A DNA stretch of 64,000 nucleotides from Actinomycetota bacterium (lineage in GTDB: Bacteria; Actinomycetota; Actinomycetes; Propionibacteriales; Propionibacteriaceae): the NCBI GenBank assembly GCA_020161755.1, contig JAIUOS010000007.1, forward strand, positions 62,001-126,000, given 5' to 3'. Both the position numbers and the translations under genes were made by a program. The notes under the pieces were generated by a model, which saw only the letters and a program-made list of their open reading frames with translations, ran no database searches and was not told the DNA's origin. Positions 8,895-18,236 of the stretch are shown here, in pieces. Numbering within the stretch: position 1 is the first letter of the stretch; each line of letters opens with the position of its first letter.

Positions 8895-10678
8895 CCGACC
8901 TCGCCACCAGCCTGCCGCCCGGCGTCCTGCTCGACGTGCACGCCGCCGGCGCGCTCTCCCTCGGCGACGTCCACGTGGCCCAGAAGGTCGCGCACCTGTT
9001 CGGCGAAGCCGACCAGTCCGTCCAGTTGGCCCTGGCGCTGGCGGTGCGGGCCCTGCGGGCGGGCTCGACCTGCCTGGAGCTGGCCGACCTCGGCCGGGAG
9101 GCGCTCGACACCGACGAGGACAGCGTCGGCATCCCGGCCGACCTGCTGCCCGACCCGGTGGCGTGGCGGACGGCGCTCGCCGTCAGCCCGATGGTCACGG
9201 TGGGCGCCGACGGCGACGGTGACCGTCCGCTACGGCTGACCGGCGGGCTGCTCTACCTCGAGCGGTACTGGCAGGAGGAGTCGCTCGTCGCCGAGCAACT
9301 GGTGCGCCGCTTCGCGCAGGCGCCCGAGAGCGTCGCGCCGAGCGCGTTGGAGGCGGCGCGGGCCGAGCTGCTCAGCCACGACACCGACGTCGACCAGGCC
9401 ACCGCGGCGGTGGTGCCGGTGCTGACCGGGGTCACCGTGGTGGCAGGCGGGCCGGGCACGGGCAAGACCCACACGGTCGCGCGGCTGCTGGGCATGCTGC
9501 GGCGGACGCTGCCGACACCGCCGCTGGTCGCGCTGGCCGCGCCCACCGGCAAGGCGGCCGTGCGCATGCAGGAGGCGCTGGCCGAGGCCGCCGTCGAACT
9601 GCCCGCCGACCTCGCGGCGTCCCTGGAGACGCTGGAGGCCACCACGATCCACCGGCTGCTGGGCTGGGTGCCGGACTCCCGCAACCGGTTCGCCCACCAC
9701 CGCGGCAACCCGCTCCCGCACGACGTGGTGGTGGTGGACGAGGCGTCGATGGTGAACGTGACGTTGATGGCGCGGCTGCTGGAGGCATTGCGGCCGCAGG
9801 CACGGCTGGTGCTGGTCGGCGACCCCGACCAGCTGGCCCCGGTGGAGGCCGGCGCCGTCCTCGCCGACATCGTCGACGCCCAACCGGGCGCCGACCTGAC
9901 CGAACCGCTGGCCGAGCTGGGCCTGCCCGCGTCCGGGCCGGTGGTGCGGCTGCGGCACAACTACCGGTCGGTGGCCGGCATCGCCGAACTCGCGGCGGCC
10001 GTGCTCGCCGGGGACGCCGACCGGGCGCTCGACCTGGCCGGGGCCGGTGCCGGCGGGGTGCGGTTCGCACCCACCGTCGAGCAGACCGACCTGCGCGAAC
10101 GGGTCACCGCCGCCGGGGTGGCGATGGTCGGCGCCGCGCGCGAGGGACGCGTGGGCGATGCGCTGGCGCTGCTCGAGGAGCACCGGCTGCTGTGTGCGCA
10201 CCGGCGCGGCCCCTACGGCGTCGCGGTGTGGTCGCGGCAGGTCGAGGAGTGGATCGCGTCCGCCATGGACGGGTTCGACCCGACCCTGGCGTGGTACCCG
10301 GGCCGCCCGTTGCTGGTCACCCAGAACTCGCCCGAGCTCGGCCTGTACAACGGCGACACCGGCGTGGTGGTCGCGCAGGACGGCGCGCTGCGCGCGTTCT
10401 TCGCCCGCGGGAGCAGGACGCACGCCGTCTCGCCGTTCCTGCTGGAGGGCGTCCAGACGATCCACGCCATGACCGTGCACAAGGCGCAGGGCAGCCAGTT
10501 CGACCAGGTCACCGTGGTGCTGCCGACCCCCGACTCCCCGCTGCTCACCCAGGAGTTGCTGTACACCGCGATCACCCGGGCCAAGACCGAGGTGACGCTG
10601 ATCGGCTCGGCCGACGCGCTTGCCCGGGCGGTCCGGCAGCGTGCGCGGCGCGCGTCCGGCCTGCGCGAGCGGCTCTGA
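8891..10678 (+). CDS. recD: Exodeoxyribonuclease V alpha subunit RecD
   Basis: Fast 5'-3' superfamily 1B motor of RecBCD, 595 residues, starting at a GTG inside the recB stop (GTGA). Visible motifs: Walker A GGPGTGKT at residues 186-193, motif II VVVDEASMVN, VGDPDQLAPVEAG (motif III), TVHKAQGSQFDQV (motif V) and YTAITRAKTEV (motif VI). The first 180 residues form the RecD N-terminal domain that contacts RecBC. It ends the three-gene operon and runs convergently into the cold-shock-like gene, with only 12 bp between stops and no strong terminator visible. Confidence 0.95.
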   Translation: MTDLATSLPPGVLLDVHAAGALSLGDVHVAQKVAHLFGEADQSVQLALALAVRALRAGSTCLELADLGREALDTDEDSVGIPADLLPDPVAWRTALAVSPMVTVGADGDGDRPLRLTGGLLYLERYWQEESLVAEQLVRRFAQAPESVAPSALEAARAELLSHDTDVDQATAAVVPVLTGVTVVAGGPGTGKTHTVARLLGMLRRTLPTPPLVALAAPTGKAAVRMQEALAEAAVELPADLAASLETLEATTIHRLLGWVPDSRNRFAHHRGNPLPHDVVVVDEASMVNVTLMARLLEALRPQARLVLVGDPDQLAPVEAGAVLADIVDAQPGADLTEPLAELGLPASGPVVRLRHNYRSVAGIAELAAAVLAGDADRALDLAGAGAGGVRFAPTVEQTDLRERVTAAGVAMVGAAREGRVGDALALLEEHRLLCAHRRGPYGVAVWSRQVEEWIASAMDGFDPTLAWYPGRPLLVTQNSPELGLYNGDTGVVVAQDGALRAFFARGSRTHAVSPFLLEGVQTIHAMTVHKAQGSQFDQVTVVLPTPDSPLLTQELLYTAITRAKTEVTLIGSADALARAVRQRARRASGLRERL

Positions 10679-10690
10679 GCCGGCGGGACC

Positions 10691-10930
10691 TCACTCGGGA
10701 AGGGCGCGCACCCAGTTGGCCACGAAGTCGAAGCTGTCCTGTCGGCGCGCGTCGTAGGTGAACTCGACGGCCTGCCCTTCGTGGAGGTCACGGAAGCCGT
10801 CGGCCTCGATCATCGAGAAGTGCGCCCAGGCGTCCCGCCCGGCCGGAAGGTCGTCGCTGCTGATGGCGCCCCAGCCCTTCTCGGAGCGCCAGAACTTCAC
10901 CACTCCGCGCGACACGGGCCGGTCACTCAT
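10691..10930 (-). CDS. Cold-shock-domain protein, divergent
   Basis: 79 residues from ATG 10930. It has the OB-fold cold-shock domain: GVVKFWRSEKGWGAI covers strand 1 and the RNP1 region (usual K-G-[FY]-G-F-I), DAWAHFS matches RNP2 (usual VFVHFS), and GQAVEFTYD follows. The aromatic nucleic-acid-binding residues are only partly conserved (Phe to Trp/Ala). It is therefore a divergent member rather than a canonical CspA, and about 10 residues longer. It begins 4 bp after the nudC stop and is the last gene of adnA-adnB-nudC-csp, so it is co-transcribed with a DNA-end resection machine. A role in binding single strands or mRNA is inferred from the fold only. Confidence 0.85.
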   Translation of the reverse strand: MSDRPVSRGVVKFWRSEKGWGAISSDDLPAGRDAWAHFSMIEADGFRDLHEGQAVEFTYDARRQDSFDFVANWVRALPE

Positions 10931-10934
10931 CTGC

Positions 10935-11825
10935 TCAGGTTAGGCGAGAACGCGCGTGCGGGTCGTCGGTGGGCAGGGTGCCGTCCAGCCAGGCCTCGAC
11001 CATGCGGCGCGCGATCGAGGTGTGCGGCGGCAGCACCACCTCACCGGACGCCATCGCGGCACGCAGTTCGTCAACGGTGAACCAGCGTGCCGACTCGATC
11101 TCGCCCTCGGCCGGCACCGGCTCCGCGGCGGGGGCGTGCGCGAGGAAGCCGACCATCAGCGAGCGCGGGAACGGCCACGGCTGCGACCCGAGGTAGGTGA
11201 CCCCGGTGAGCGGCAGCCCGACCTCCTCGGCCATTTCGCGGTGCACGGCCTGCTCCAGCGACTCCCCCATCTCGACAAAGCCGGCGAACACCGAGTAGCG
11301 GCCGGCCGGCCAGACCGGCCCGCGACCCAGCAGCAGCCGCCCGGCCGGGTCGACGATCGCCACGATCACCGCGGGGTCGGTGCGCGGGAACTGGTCGGTG
11401 CCGCAGCGGGTGCACCGCCGCGCCTGCCCACCCCGCACCGCCTCGGTCGCAGCCCCGCAGACCGGGCAGAACCTCGCCCCGGCGTGCCACGCGGCCAGGC
11501 CCATCGCGGTGAAGGCCACCTCCAGTTCGGTGGCCGGGAGCTGGTCCATCACCGAGCGGAGCAGCACCAGGCCGGCGTCGTCCCCGTCGCGCGCGCCGAA
11601 CCACCAGCGGCCGTCGATGCGGCCCAGCAGGTAGTGGACGTCGGGGTCGTAGGCACCCGCGGTGGGGCGCACCAGCAGCGCGGCGTCCGCCGTCACCTCG
11701 ACGCTCAACTCCCCCACCCGCAGCACCACCGCGTCCGTCTCCGACCAGGCCGCGCGCACCCAGTCGGGGTCGCCGCGCTGCTCGGCGACACGGTCCAGGG
11801 AGCTCTCGGCGAACCAGTCGATCAC
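10935..11825 (-). CDS. nudC: NADH pyrophosphatase / NAD-capped RNA hydrolase NudC
   Basis: Nudix hydrolase that splits NAD(H) into NMN(H) and AMP, and in characterised homologues removes NAD caps from RNA. 296 residues from a GTG that overlaps the adnB stop. Visible: a four-Cys zinc ribbon (C120, C123, C138, C141), a Nudix box starting GFVEMGESLEQAVHREMAEE (GX5EX7REUXEEXGU pattern), and the NudC-specific signature SQPWPFPRS. All catalytic glutamates are present. Mycobacterial nudC sits in the same relation to adnB (there with a channel gene between), which supports the assignment. Confidence 0.95.
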   Translation of the reverse strand: MIDWFAESSLDRVAEQRGDPDWVRAAWSETDAVVLRVGELSVEVTADAALLVRPTAGAYDPDVHYLLGRIDGRWWFGARDGDDAGLVLLRSVMDQLPATELEVAFTAMGLAAWHAGARFCPVCGAATEAVRGGQARRCTRCGTDQFPRTDPAVIVAIVDPAGRLLLGRGPVWPAGRYSVFAGFVEMGESLEQAVHREMAEEVGLPLTGVTYLGSQPWPFPRSLMVGFLAHAPAAEPVPAEGEIESARWFTVDELRAAMASGEVVLPPHTSIARRMVEAWLDGTLPTDDPHARSRLT

Positions 11826-14800
11826 GGCGCAAGGCTAACCGAGCCCGGCACGGCGGCCAGAAGCGCTTCGAGTCCGGCCCGGTCGGGCAGGACGGACGGC
11901 CGCACGACCTCGGCGGAGTGCAGGTCGTAGAACACCGCGTCCACCTCGTCGGCGGCCAGGCTGTGCAGTTCCGCCCACGCCAGCCGGTAGCAGGCCAGCT
12001 GGAGCGGGTCGGCCCGGCGTGCGTCGCCGGTCTTCCAGTCCACGACCTGCGGACGCCCGTCCGGCGCGGCGAAGACCGCGTCGATCCGGCCGCGGACCAG
12101 CCGTCCGGCCAGGACCAGCGTGAACGGGGTCTCCACCGCGAGCGGCACCAGCGCTGCGTACGGCCCGGCCTCGAACCCCGCCTGGAGCTTCTCGAACTCC
12201 GCGCCGGACAGCTCGGCGTCCACCTCGCCGTCCAGCAGCGGGGTCTGGCTGCGGAACCGGTGCTCGAGCCAGGTGTGGAACCCGATCCCCCATCGCTGCG
12301 CGTCGGTGACCAGCCGCGGCATCGGACGCCGCAGCTCGGCCGCGTACCCGGCCGGGTCCTTCGCGAGCCGGCCCAACCCGGTCACCGACAGGTAGTCCGG
12401 GAGCCGGGCCGCCAGCCGCTCGCGGGCGCTCTCCCGCTCGGCGGCGAGCAGCGCGTCCGCCTGCCGGCGCCAGCCGGCGGCCAGTTCGGCGTGGTCGAGG
12501 CTCAGCCCGGACGGCTCCGCCGCGGGCTCACCGGACGCCCGCCGGCCACGCGCGAGCGCGACCTCGGTCGCGGCCTCACGACGCACCGCCCACTCCTCGG
12601 TGTCGCCCACCGCCGGCCAGCCCGCGGTGGCGGCACCGCCCAGCAGCGGGTTCTGCGGGGGCACGTCGTCCGCCTCGACGCTGGCCTGCGCGTGCGCGGC
12701 CAGTTCGCTGAAGTAGTCGGACGGATCGCGCGGCTTGACCAACCCGGGCGCCCAGACGTGGGTGCTCGCCACCAGCAGCTGCCGCGCCCTCGTCACGGCG
12801 ACGTAGGCCAGCCGGTCCTCGCCCAGCCGCTGCTGGCCGGTCAGCCGGGTGCCGAACTCGGCCATGGCCTGGTGGTCGACGCTGGTCAGCTGTGGCAGCG
12901 CCCCGGCGTCGCCGCGCAGCGGGTACGGCAGCGTGGCGGCGCTGCGCAGCCAGTTGCCGGTGACCCGGTCGGTGGGGAACACGTCGGCGGCGAGCCCCGG
13001 CACGAACACCGCGTCCCACTCCAGGCCCTTGGCCTTGTGCACGGTGAGCACCTTCACCGAGTCGGACGCCGACACCACCGCCTGCTCCAGGCCGGTGCCG
13101 TACTCACGCTCGGCCTCGAGGTAGGCCAGCAGCCCGGCCAGCGAGGCGTCGGCGTCGATGTCGGTGTAGGCGGCGACCGCCTGCACGAAGGTGTCCAGCG
13201 GCGCGCTCGCCCCGGCGTTCACCGCTTCGAGTTCGACCGCCAGCCCCAGCACCGCGACCACCCGCTGCACGAGCTCGGTGACCGCGTCGCCGGCGTGGCG
13301 GCGCAACTGGCCGAGCTCGGCGGTGAACGCGGCGAACCGGCTGCGGACGTCGCCGTGGTAGGGCAGCCGCCCCGGATCGGCGAGGGCCTCCAGGATGCTC
13401 GGCACCGCCGCGGGGTCGGTGCCGACCAGTGCCTCGTCGACCGGCGCCGCCGGTGCCGGATCAGCCGCACCCGAACCCTCGCCCCGGGCCCGGCTGCTGT
13501 CGCGCGCGGCCGCCAGCTCCCGCGCGCGGCGTCCGAGCAGGGCCAGGTCGGGGATGCCGATCGCCCAGCGCGGCGAGGTCAGAAGCCGCAGCGCCGCAGG
13601 GTTCGCGCTGGCGTCGTCGAGCAGCGTCAGGGTGGCCACCACGTCGGCGATCGGCGGCAGTTCCAGGAGCCCGCCGAGACCGACGATCTCGGCCGGGATG
13701 TCCCGGCTCGACAGCTCGGCCCAGATGTCGGCGACCTGGCTGTTGCGGCGGGCCAGGACCGCGATGTCGGACCACGCCCCCACCTCGCCGGTGCCGTGCA
13801 GCGCGGCGGCCCGGTCTGCCAGCGCGGCCAGCTCGTCGGGCCAGGTGGCGAACCCGGCCGTCTCGACCCGTCCGGCCGGCGTGTCCGGCGGAGCCACCAG
13901 GTCGAGGTCGAGCCCGTGCGCGACCAGCGCCGGCTCGGCGCGGGCCGGTGCGGCCAGACGGTTCGCCGCGTCCAGCACGTTCTGGCCGCTGCGGCGGTTG
14001 ACCGTCAGGGCGTAGCCCGTCGCCGGGCCGCCGTCCGCGTTCGGGAACTGGGTGGCGAAGTCGAGGATGTTGCTGGCCGCCGCGCCGCGCCACCCGTAGA
14101 TGGCCTGGCACGGGTCGCCGACCGCGGTCACCGGGTGGCCGCGTCCCTGCGACGGCGTCGGCCCGGAGAACAGGCCGCGCAGCAGGGTGGCCTGGGCGGC
14201 GGAGGTGTCCTGGTACTCGTCGAGCAGCACCACCGCGAACTCCTCGCGCAGCGCGACCGGCACGGCCGGCACCTCGGTGGCGAGCCGGGCGGCCGCCGCC
14301 ATCTGGTCGGCGAACTCGACGTAGCCCAGCTCGGCCTTCAACTCCTCGTACCGCAGCACCAGCGTGGCCAGCTCGAGGCGCTCGGCCATCGCCGCCCGGG
14401 CCGTCTGCACCGCCGCGTACACCTGCCCACGCGGGTTGCGCGGCGCCCGCTCCAGCGAGGCCTCGAACGCCAGCGCCTGGTCGGCCAGGTCGAGCGGGTC
14501 GACCAGGTGGGAGCGCAGTTCGGACGAAAGCTCGAGCAGCCGCTGGGTGACCGACGCCGGACGCAGCCGCGACAGCTGCGTCAGCCCCGGGGTGTCGGCG
14601 ACCACCCGGGCGGCCAGCCGGAAGCGCGCCGCCCCGGTGATCATCCGGGCGTCGCCCTCGATGCCGAGCATCAGGCCGTGCTCGGCCACCAGTCGTCCGG
14701 CGAACGCGTCGTAGGTGAGGATCAGCTCCTCCCCGGCCTCCTGGTCGTCGCCCAGCACCCCGGCCTGGTGCAGTGCGCGCCGCACCCGCGCGCCCAGTTC

Positions 14801-15025
14801 GCCGGCGGCCTTGCGGGTGAAGGTGAGCCCCAGCACCTGCTCGGGCCGCACCTGCCCGGAGCCGACCAGCCACACCACGCGGGCGGCCATCACGGTGGTC
14901 TTGCCCGAGCCGGCCCCGGCGATGATCACAGCGGGTTCCAGCGGCGCGGTGATCGCCGACAGCTGCTGGTCGGAGAACGGAATGCCGAGCGCGTGGCTGA
15001 GCTGGGTGGGGTCGGTGAGCCTCAT
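11822..15025 (-). CDS. adnB: AdnB, lead motor-nuclease subunit of the AdnAB helicase-nuclease
   Basis: 1067-residue UvrD-like helicase fused to a RecB-type nuclease. Together with AdnA it resects double-strand ends. Visible: Walker A GAGSGKTT at residues 37-44, motif II VLLDEYQDTSAAQ, motif III AVGDPCQAIYGWRG, motif V TVHKAKGLEWDAV, motif VI YVAVTRARQLL, and nuclease motif VVDWKTGD with D996 and K998. The ATG at 15025 overlaps the adnA stop (ATGA), and the stop overlaps the nudC start. All ATPase and nuclease residues look intact, which fits the known role of AdnB as lead motor. Confidence 0.94.
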   Translation of the reverse strand: MRLTDPTQLSHALGIPFSDQQLSAITAPLEPAVIIAGAGSGKTTVMAARVVWLVGSGQVRPEQVLGLTFTRKAAGELGARVRRALHQAGVLGDDQEAGEELILTYDAFAGRLVAEHGLMLGIEGDARMITGAARFRLAARVVADTPGLTQLSRLRPASVTQRLLELSSELRSHLVDPLDLADQALAFEASLERAPRNPRGQVYAAVQTARAAMAERLELATLVLRYEELKAELGYVEFADQMAAAARLATEVPAVPVALREEFAVVLLDEYQDTSAAQATLLRGLFSGPTPSQGRGHPVTAVGDPCQAIYGWRGAAASNILDFATQFPNADGGPATGYALTVNRRSGQNVLDAANRLAAPARAEPALVAHGLDLDLVAPPDTPAGRVETAGFATWPDELAALADRAAALHGTGEVGAWSDIAVLARRNSQVADIWAELSSRDIPAEIVGLGGLLELPPIADVVATLTLLDDASANPAALRLLTSPRWAIGIPDLALLGRRARELAAARDSSRARGEGSGAADPAPAAPVDEALVGTDPAAVPSILEALADPGRLPYHGDVRSRFAAFTAELGQLRRHAGDAVTELVQRVVAVLGLAVELEAVNAGASAPLDTFVQAVAAYTDIDADASLAGLLAYLEAEREYGTGLEQAVVSASDSVKVLTVHKAKGLEWDAVFVPGLAADVFPTDRVTGNWLRSAATLPYPLRGDAGALPQLTSVDHQAMAEFGTRLTGQQRLGEDRLAYVAVTRARQLLVASTHVWAPGLVKPRDPSDYFSELAAHAQASVEADDVPPQNPLLGGAATAGWPAVGDTEEWAVRREAATEVALARGRRASGEPAAEPSGLSLDHAELAAGWRRQADALLAAERESARERLAARLPDYLSVTGLGRLAKDPAGYAAELRRPMPRLVTDAQRWGIGFHTWLEHRFRSQTPLLDGEVDAELSGAEFEKLQAGFEAGPYAALVPLAVETPFTLVLAGRLVRGRIDAVFAAPDGRPQVVDWKTGDARRADPLQLACYRLAWAELHSLAADEVDAVFYDLHSAEVVRPSVLPDRAGLEALLAAVPGSVSLAP

Positions 15026-18000
15026 CGCAGCACCTGCTCCCCGCGTCCGGACGCCGGGCAGCTGGTGGCGAACGGGCAGGTGCGGCAGTGGGCTCCGGGC
15101 GTGGCCGGGTAGTCGCCGGCGGCCACCACCCGCGCCGCGGTCGCCACCCGGTGGTGCACCCAGGTCGGGTGCTCCTGCTCCTCGGGGTCGACGCCCAGGT
15201 AGGGGACGGTGGCCAGCGACGCCTGGCCGAACTCGCGCGGCAGGTCCTCCGGCCGGTCGGGCAGCCGCAGGTAGACCGCTGCCGCACCGGAGGGACGGCT
15301 GTGGCCGGGCGCGACCGCCTCGAACCCGCCCGCCGCGACCGCCAACTGGTAGATGCCGAGCTGCTCGAGCCCCGCGATCGCCGCCTTGGTCGGTGCCGTC
15401 CGGGACGTCTTGAAGTCGATCACCCGCAGCCCGTCCGGGGTGGCCTCCAGCCAGTCGACCTTGCCGTCGAGCACCACCTCGAGGTCGTCGACGCCCAGCC
15501 GCAGCTCGAACGGCACCTCCACGCCCACCAGGTCGGCGTCGCGCACCTTGCGCCACGACAGGAACCGCGCCAGGCCGAGTTCGACCTCCACCCGCTCGGT
15601 GGCCGACAGCCAGGCGGCCTCGAACCGCAGCCGGTGCCACACCCGGTCGAGCTGGTCGCGCAGCTCGGCCAGGCCCCAGCCCTCCGCGACCGCGCGCTGC
15701 ACCAGCAGGTGGATCAGCGAACCCAGGGAGGCGGCCAGCCCCGGCTCGCCCTCGCCGCGCGCCTCCCGGGACAGGAAGTAGCGCCGCGGACAGGTCAGGA
15801 CGCCGGTCACCTGGCTGGGGCTCAGCCGCACCACCGCGCCGGCCGTGAGCGGTTCGGGGCGGCTGCTCAGTTCCCGCACCCCCCACCAGCCGGACGGGTC
15901 GGCCGCCGGCACCAGCGCGCGCCCGGCGTCGTCGGTGGCGTCGGCCAGGCGGGCGAGCTCGGTGGTGGCTGCCGCCCGCAGCTCGGCCGGGGTGGCGGGA
16001 TCGGTCGCCCAGCGCCGCAGTTCGGCGGCCAGCGCGGGCAGGGTGAGCGCGGTGCGTCCACGGTCGGGCGCCGCGGCCGGCACCCCCAGTTCGGCGAGGA
16101 ACCGGGACGGGGTGTCGGCCTCGCCCTCGGTGCCGGCGGCCGCGGTGACCACCAGGCGCCGTCGGGCCCGGGAGCAGGCCAGGTGGAACAGCCGGCGTTC
16201 GGCGGCCAGCAGGTCGCGGTGGTCAGTGGCGCCGACGAGTCCGGCGGAGGTGAGCGTGGCGGCGTCCAGCACGGTGCTGACCCGGCGTCCGACCGGCCAG
16301 ACGCCCTCCTGCACGCCGGCGACCACCACCAGGTCCCATTCGCGTCCGCGGGCCCGGTGCGCGGTGAGCACCTGGACGCCGCGGCGGCGCAGCCGTGACT
16401 CCCGCTCGTGGTCGGCCGGGATCTGCTGGCTCGCGAGTTCGGCCAGGAACGCCCGCACCCCCGCCACGCCGCCGCGGCGGTCAGCCTCGGCGGCGGTGTC
16501 GAAGAACGCGCACAGCGCGTCCAGGTCGGCGTCGGCCCGGCTGCCCAGCACGCCACCGGCGCCCGCCTCGCGCCGCAGCTGCGCGGGCCACCCGGTGCCC
16601 TGCCACAACGACCACGCCACCACGTCAACCGGCGAGCCGGCCGCCACCCGCTTGCGCGCGTCGGCCAGCACCGCCAGGAGCGCCCGCACCCGTTCCACCG
16701 CCGGGCTGTCGGTCGCCTCGTCCAGCCAGCCGGTGTCGTTGAGCGCCGCGGCGAGCTGGTCGGCCAGCGTCACCGGCACGCTCCCCTGCTGCGCCTGCCG
16801 CCACTGCCGGGCCAGCCGGCGCAGGCCCAGCGCGTCGAACCCGCCCAGCGGCGAGGTGAGCAGCCGGATCGCCTCGTCGGGGCCGACCCGCCCGGCCGCG
16901 GTCACCTCCAGCGCGAGCAGCAGCGGACGGACGGCCGGCGCCTGCGCGAGCGGGATCTCGTCGCCGGCCACCTCGACGGGCACCCCGGCCGAGGTCAGCG
17001 AGCGCACGATCGGGCCGAGCTGGCGGCGTCCGGCGCGCACCAGCACCGCCATCTCGCCGTACTCGACCCCGTCCAGGCGCGCCCGCCGCAGCTCGGCGGC
17101 GATGGCGGCGGCCTGGTCGGCCTCGCCCGCGCAGGTCAGCACGCGAACGTCGCCCGGCACCGGCGCCGGCGTCACACCCGTCGCCCCCGAGCCGGCCGGA
17201 CGCGGCAGCCGGGCCCGCACCCCGCCCACCGCGTCGGCGATCGTCGGCCCGTAGCGGTGCCCGGTGCGCAGTTCCACCCGGCGCGCGGCCGCGTCCGGCC
17301 GGCTGAACGCCCGCTCGAAATCGGCAACGGCCCGTGGACTCGCACCACGGAACGTGGAGCTGACGCTGTCGGGGTCGGCGGCGGCCAGGACCGGCGCGCC
17401 ACCCGCGGCCAGGGTGGCGACCAGCCCGATCTGGGCGGGGTCGAGTTCGGCGTAGTCGTCCACCAGCACCCCGCCGATCTCGCCGGTCACGGTCGCGGAG
17501 ATCTCCACGTCGGTGAGCAACAGCCGCACCCGGTGGACCAGTTCGGCGTAGTCGAGGACGCCCTCGGCGTCCAGCACGTCGAGGTACTCGGCGAAGAACC
17601 GGCCCAGCGCCACCCACTCCGCCCGATCGGCTTCCTCGCCGAACGCCACCAGGTCGTCGGGCTCCAGCCCGAGCTGCCGTGCCCGCGCCAGCGCCGCGCG
17701 CACCTGGGCGGCGAACCCGCGAGTGCCCAGCGCGTGCCGCAGACCGCCCGGCCAGGCCGCCGGCCCGGCCCCCGCGAGCAGCTCGCGCACCCGGTACTCC
17801 TGCTCGGGGGCGGCCAGCAGTCGCAGGTCTGGACGGCCGGCGAACCGCTGCCACAGCGTGCGGCACAGCGCGTGCACGGTGGTCACCGGCGGCTGCCACG
17901 ACCCCGCACCCAGCTCGGCGGCGACCAGGTTGCGCAGCGAGCTGGCTGCCGTACGGCTGGCGGCCAGCACCAGCGGCGCCGCCCCGTCGGCTGCACAGCC

Positions 18001-18126
18001 GGCGACCGCCGCGTGCGCGACCAGCGTGGTCTTGCCCGTCCCCGGCCCGCCGAGCACCAGCAACGGCCCCGACCACCCGGCCAGGACGGCCGACTGCTCG
18101 GGGTCGGGCGGGGGCAGGATCGTCAC
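15022..18126 (-). CDS. adnA: AdnA, helicase-like and nuclease subunit of AdnAB with Fe-S cysteines
   Basis: 1034 residues from GTG 18126 (VTILPPPDPEQ), chosen because the Q-motif and Walker A (GGPGTGKTT) follow at the expected distance. Motif II reads VLVDDYAELDPAQ, with Asp replacing the catalytic Glu of DExQD. Motif V is degenerate (TAHRARGREWDL). The nuclease domain keeps VIDFKTSRT (D904, K906). Four cysteines, one near residue 778 (CPRRYF) and C1014, C1017, C1023 at the C-terminus, match the AddB/AdnA iron-sulfur staple. In AdnAB the AdnA motor is known to be less important than AdnB, so a weakened ATPase with an intact nuclease is plausible. First gene of adnA-adnB-nudC-csp. Confidence 0.92.
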   Translation of the reverse strand: MTILPPPDPEQSAVLAGWSGPLLVLGGPGTGKTTLVAHAAVAGCAADGAAPLVLAASRTAASSLRNLVAAELGAGSWQPPVTTVHALCRTLWQRFAGRPDLRLLAAPEQEYRVRELLAGAGPAAWPGGLRHALGTRGFAAQVRAALARARQLGLEPDDLVAFGEEADRAEWVALGRFFAEYLDVLDAEGVLDYAELVHRVRLLLTDVEISATVTGEIGGVLVDDYAELDPAQIGLVATLAAGGAPVLAAADPDSVSSTFRGASPRAVADFERAFSRPDAAARRVELRTGHRYGPTIADAVGGVRARLPRPAGSGATGVTPAPVPGDVRVLTCAGEADQAAAIAAELRRARLDGVEYGEMAVLVRAGRRQLGPIVRSLTSAGVPVEVAGDEIPLAQAPAVRPLLLALEVTAAGRVGPDEAIRLLTSPLGGFDALGLRRLARQWRQAQQGSVPVTLADQLAAALNDTGWLDEATDSPAVERVRALLAVLADARKRVAAGSPVDVVAWSLWQGTGWPAQLRREAGAGGVLGSRADADLDALCAFFDTAAEADRRGGVAGVRAFLAELASQQIPADHERESRLRRRGVQVLTAHRARGREWDLVVVAGVQEGVWPVGRRVSTVLDAATLTSAGLVGATDHRDLLAAERRLFHLACSRARRRLVVTAAAGTEGEADTPSRFLAELGVPAAAPDRGRTALTLPALAAELRRWATDPATPAELRAAATTELARLADATDDAGRALVPAADPSGWWGVRELSSRPEPLTAGAVVRLSPSQVTGVLTCPRRYFLSREARGEGEPGLAASLGSLIHLLVQRAVAEGWGLAELRDQLDRVWHRLRFEAAWLSATERVEVELGLARFLSWRKVRDADLVGVEVPFELRLGVDDLEVVLDGKVDWLEATPDGLRVIDFKTSRTAPTKAAIAGLEQLGIYQLAVAAGGFEAVAPGHSRPSGAAAVYLRLPDRPEDLPREFGQASLATVPYLGVDPEEQEHPTWVHHRVATAARVVAAGDYPATPGAHCRTCPFATSCPASGRGEQVLR

Positions 18127-18175
18127 GCCGACTATGCAACCACGTGCCGCCGACAACGCCGACCCGCACGGCCGC

Positions 18176-18203
18176 CCCGGGAGGATCCGCCCCCGATTCG
18201 CCC
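18176..18203 (+). repeat. Left copy of inverted repeat flanking the DUF559 gene
   Basis: CCCGGGAGGATCC, six bases, then GATTCGCCC. The same arrangement with the same six-base spacing recurs in inverse orientation at 19226-19253, with one C/T difference in each block. The two copies enclose the DUF559 gene. Part of this copy (18179-18188) also forms a perfect 10-bp inverted repeat with 18244-18253 just inside the gene's 3' end. Confidence 0.7.
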
Positions 18204-18236
18204 TTCGCGTGTCCCACACTCGGCCACGGGCCGTCC

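Noticed and set aside
10670-10682. CGGCTC-T-GAGCCG as terminator between recD and csp
   Set aside because: The one-base centre leaves too short a loop for a stable hairpin and there is no other support.
18127-18236. A small gene between adnA and the DUF559 gene
   Set aside because: No ribosome site with a start and no coding pattern on either strand; the stretch holds only the inverted-repeat copy.
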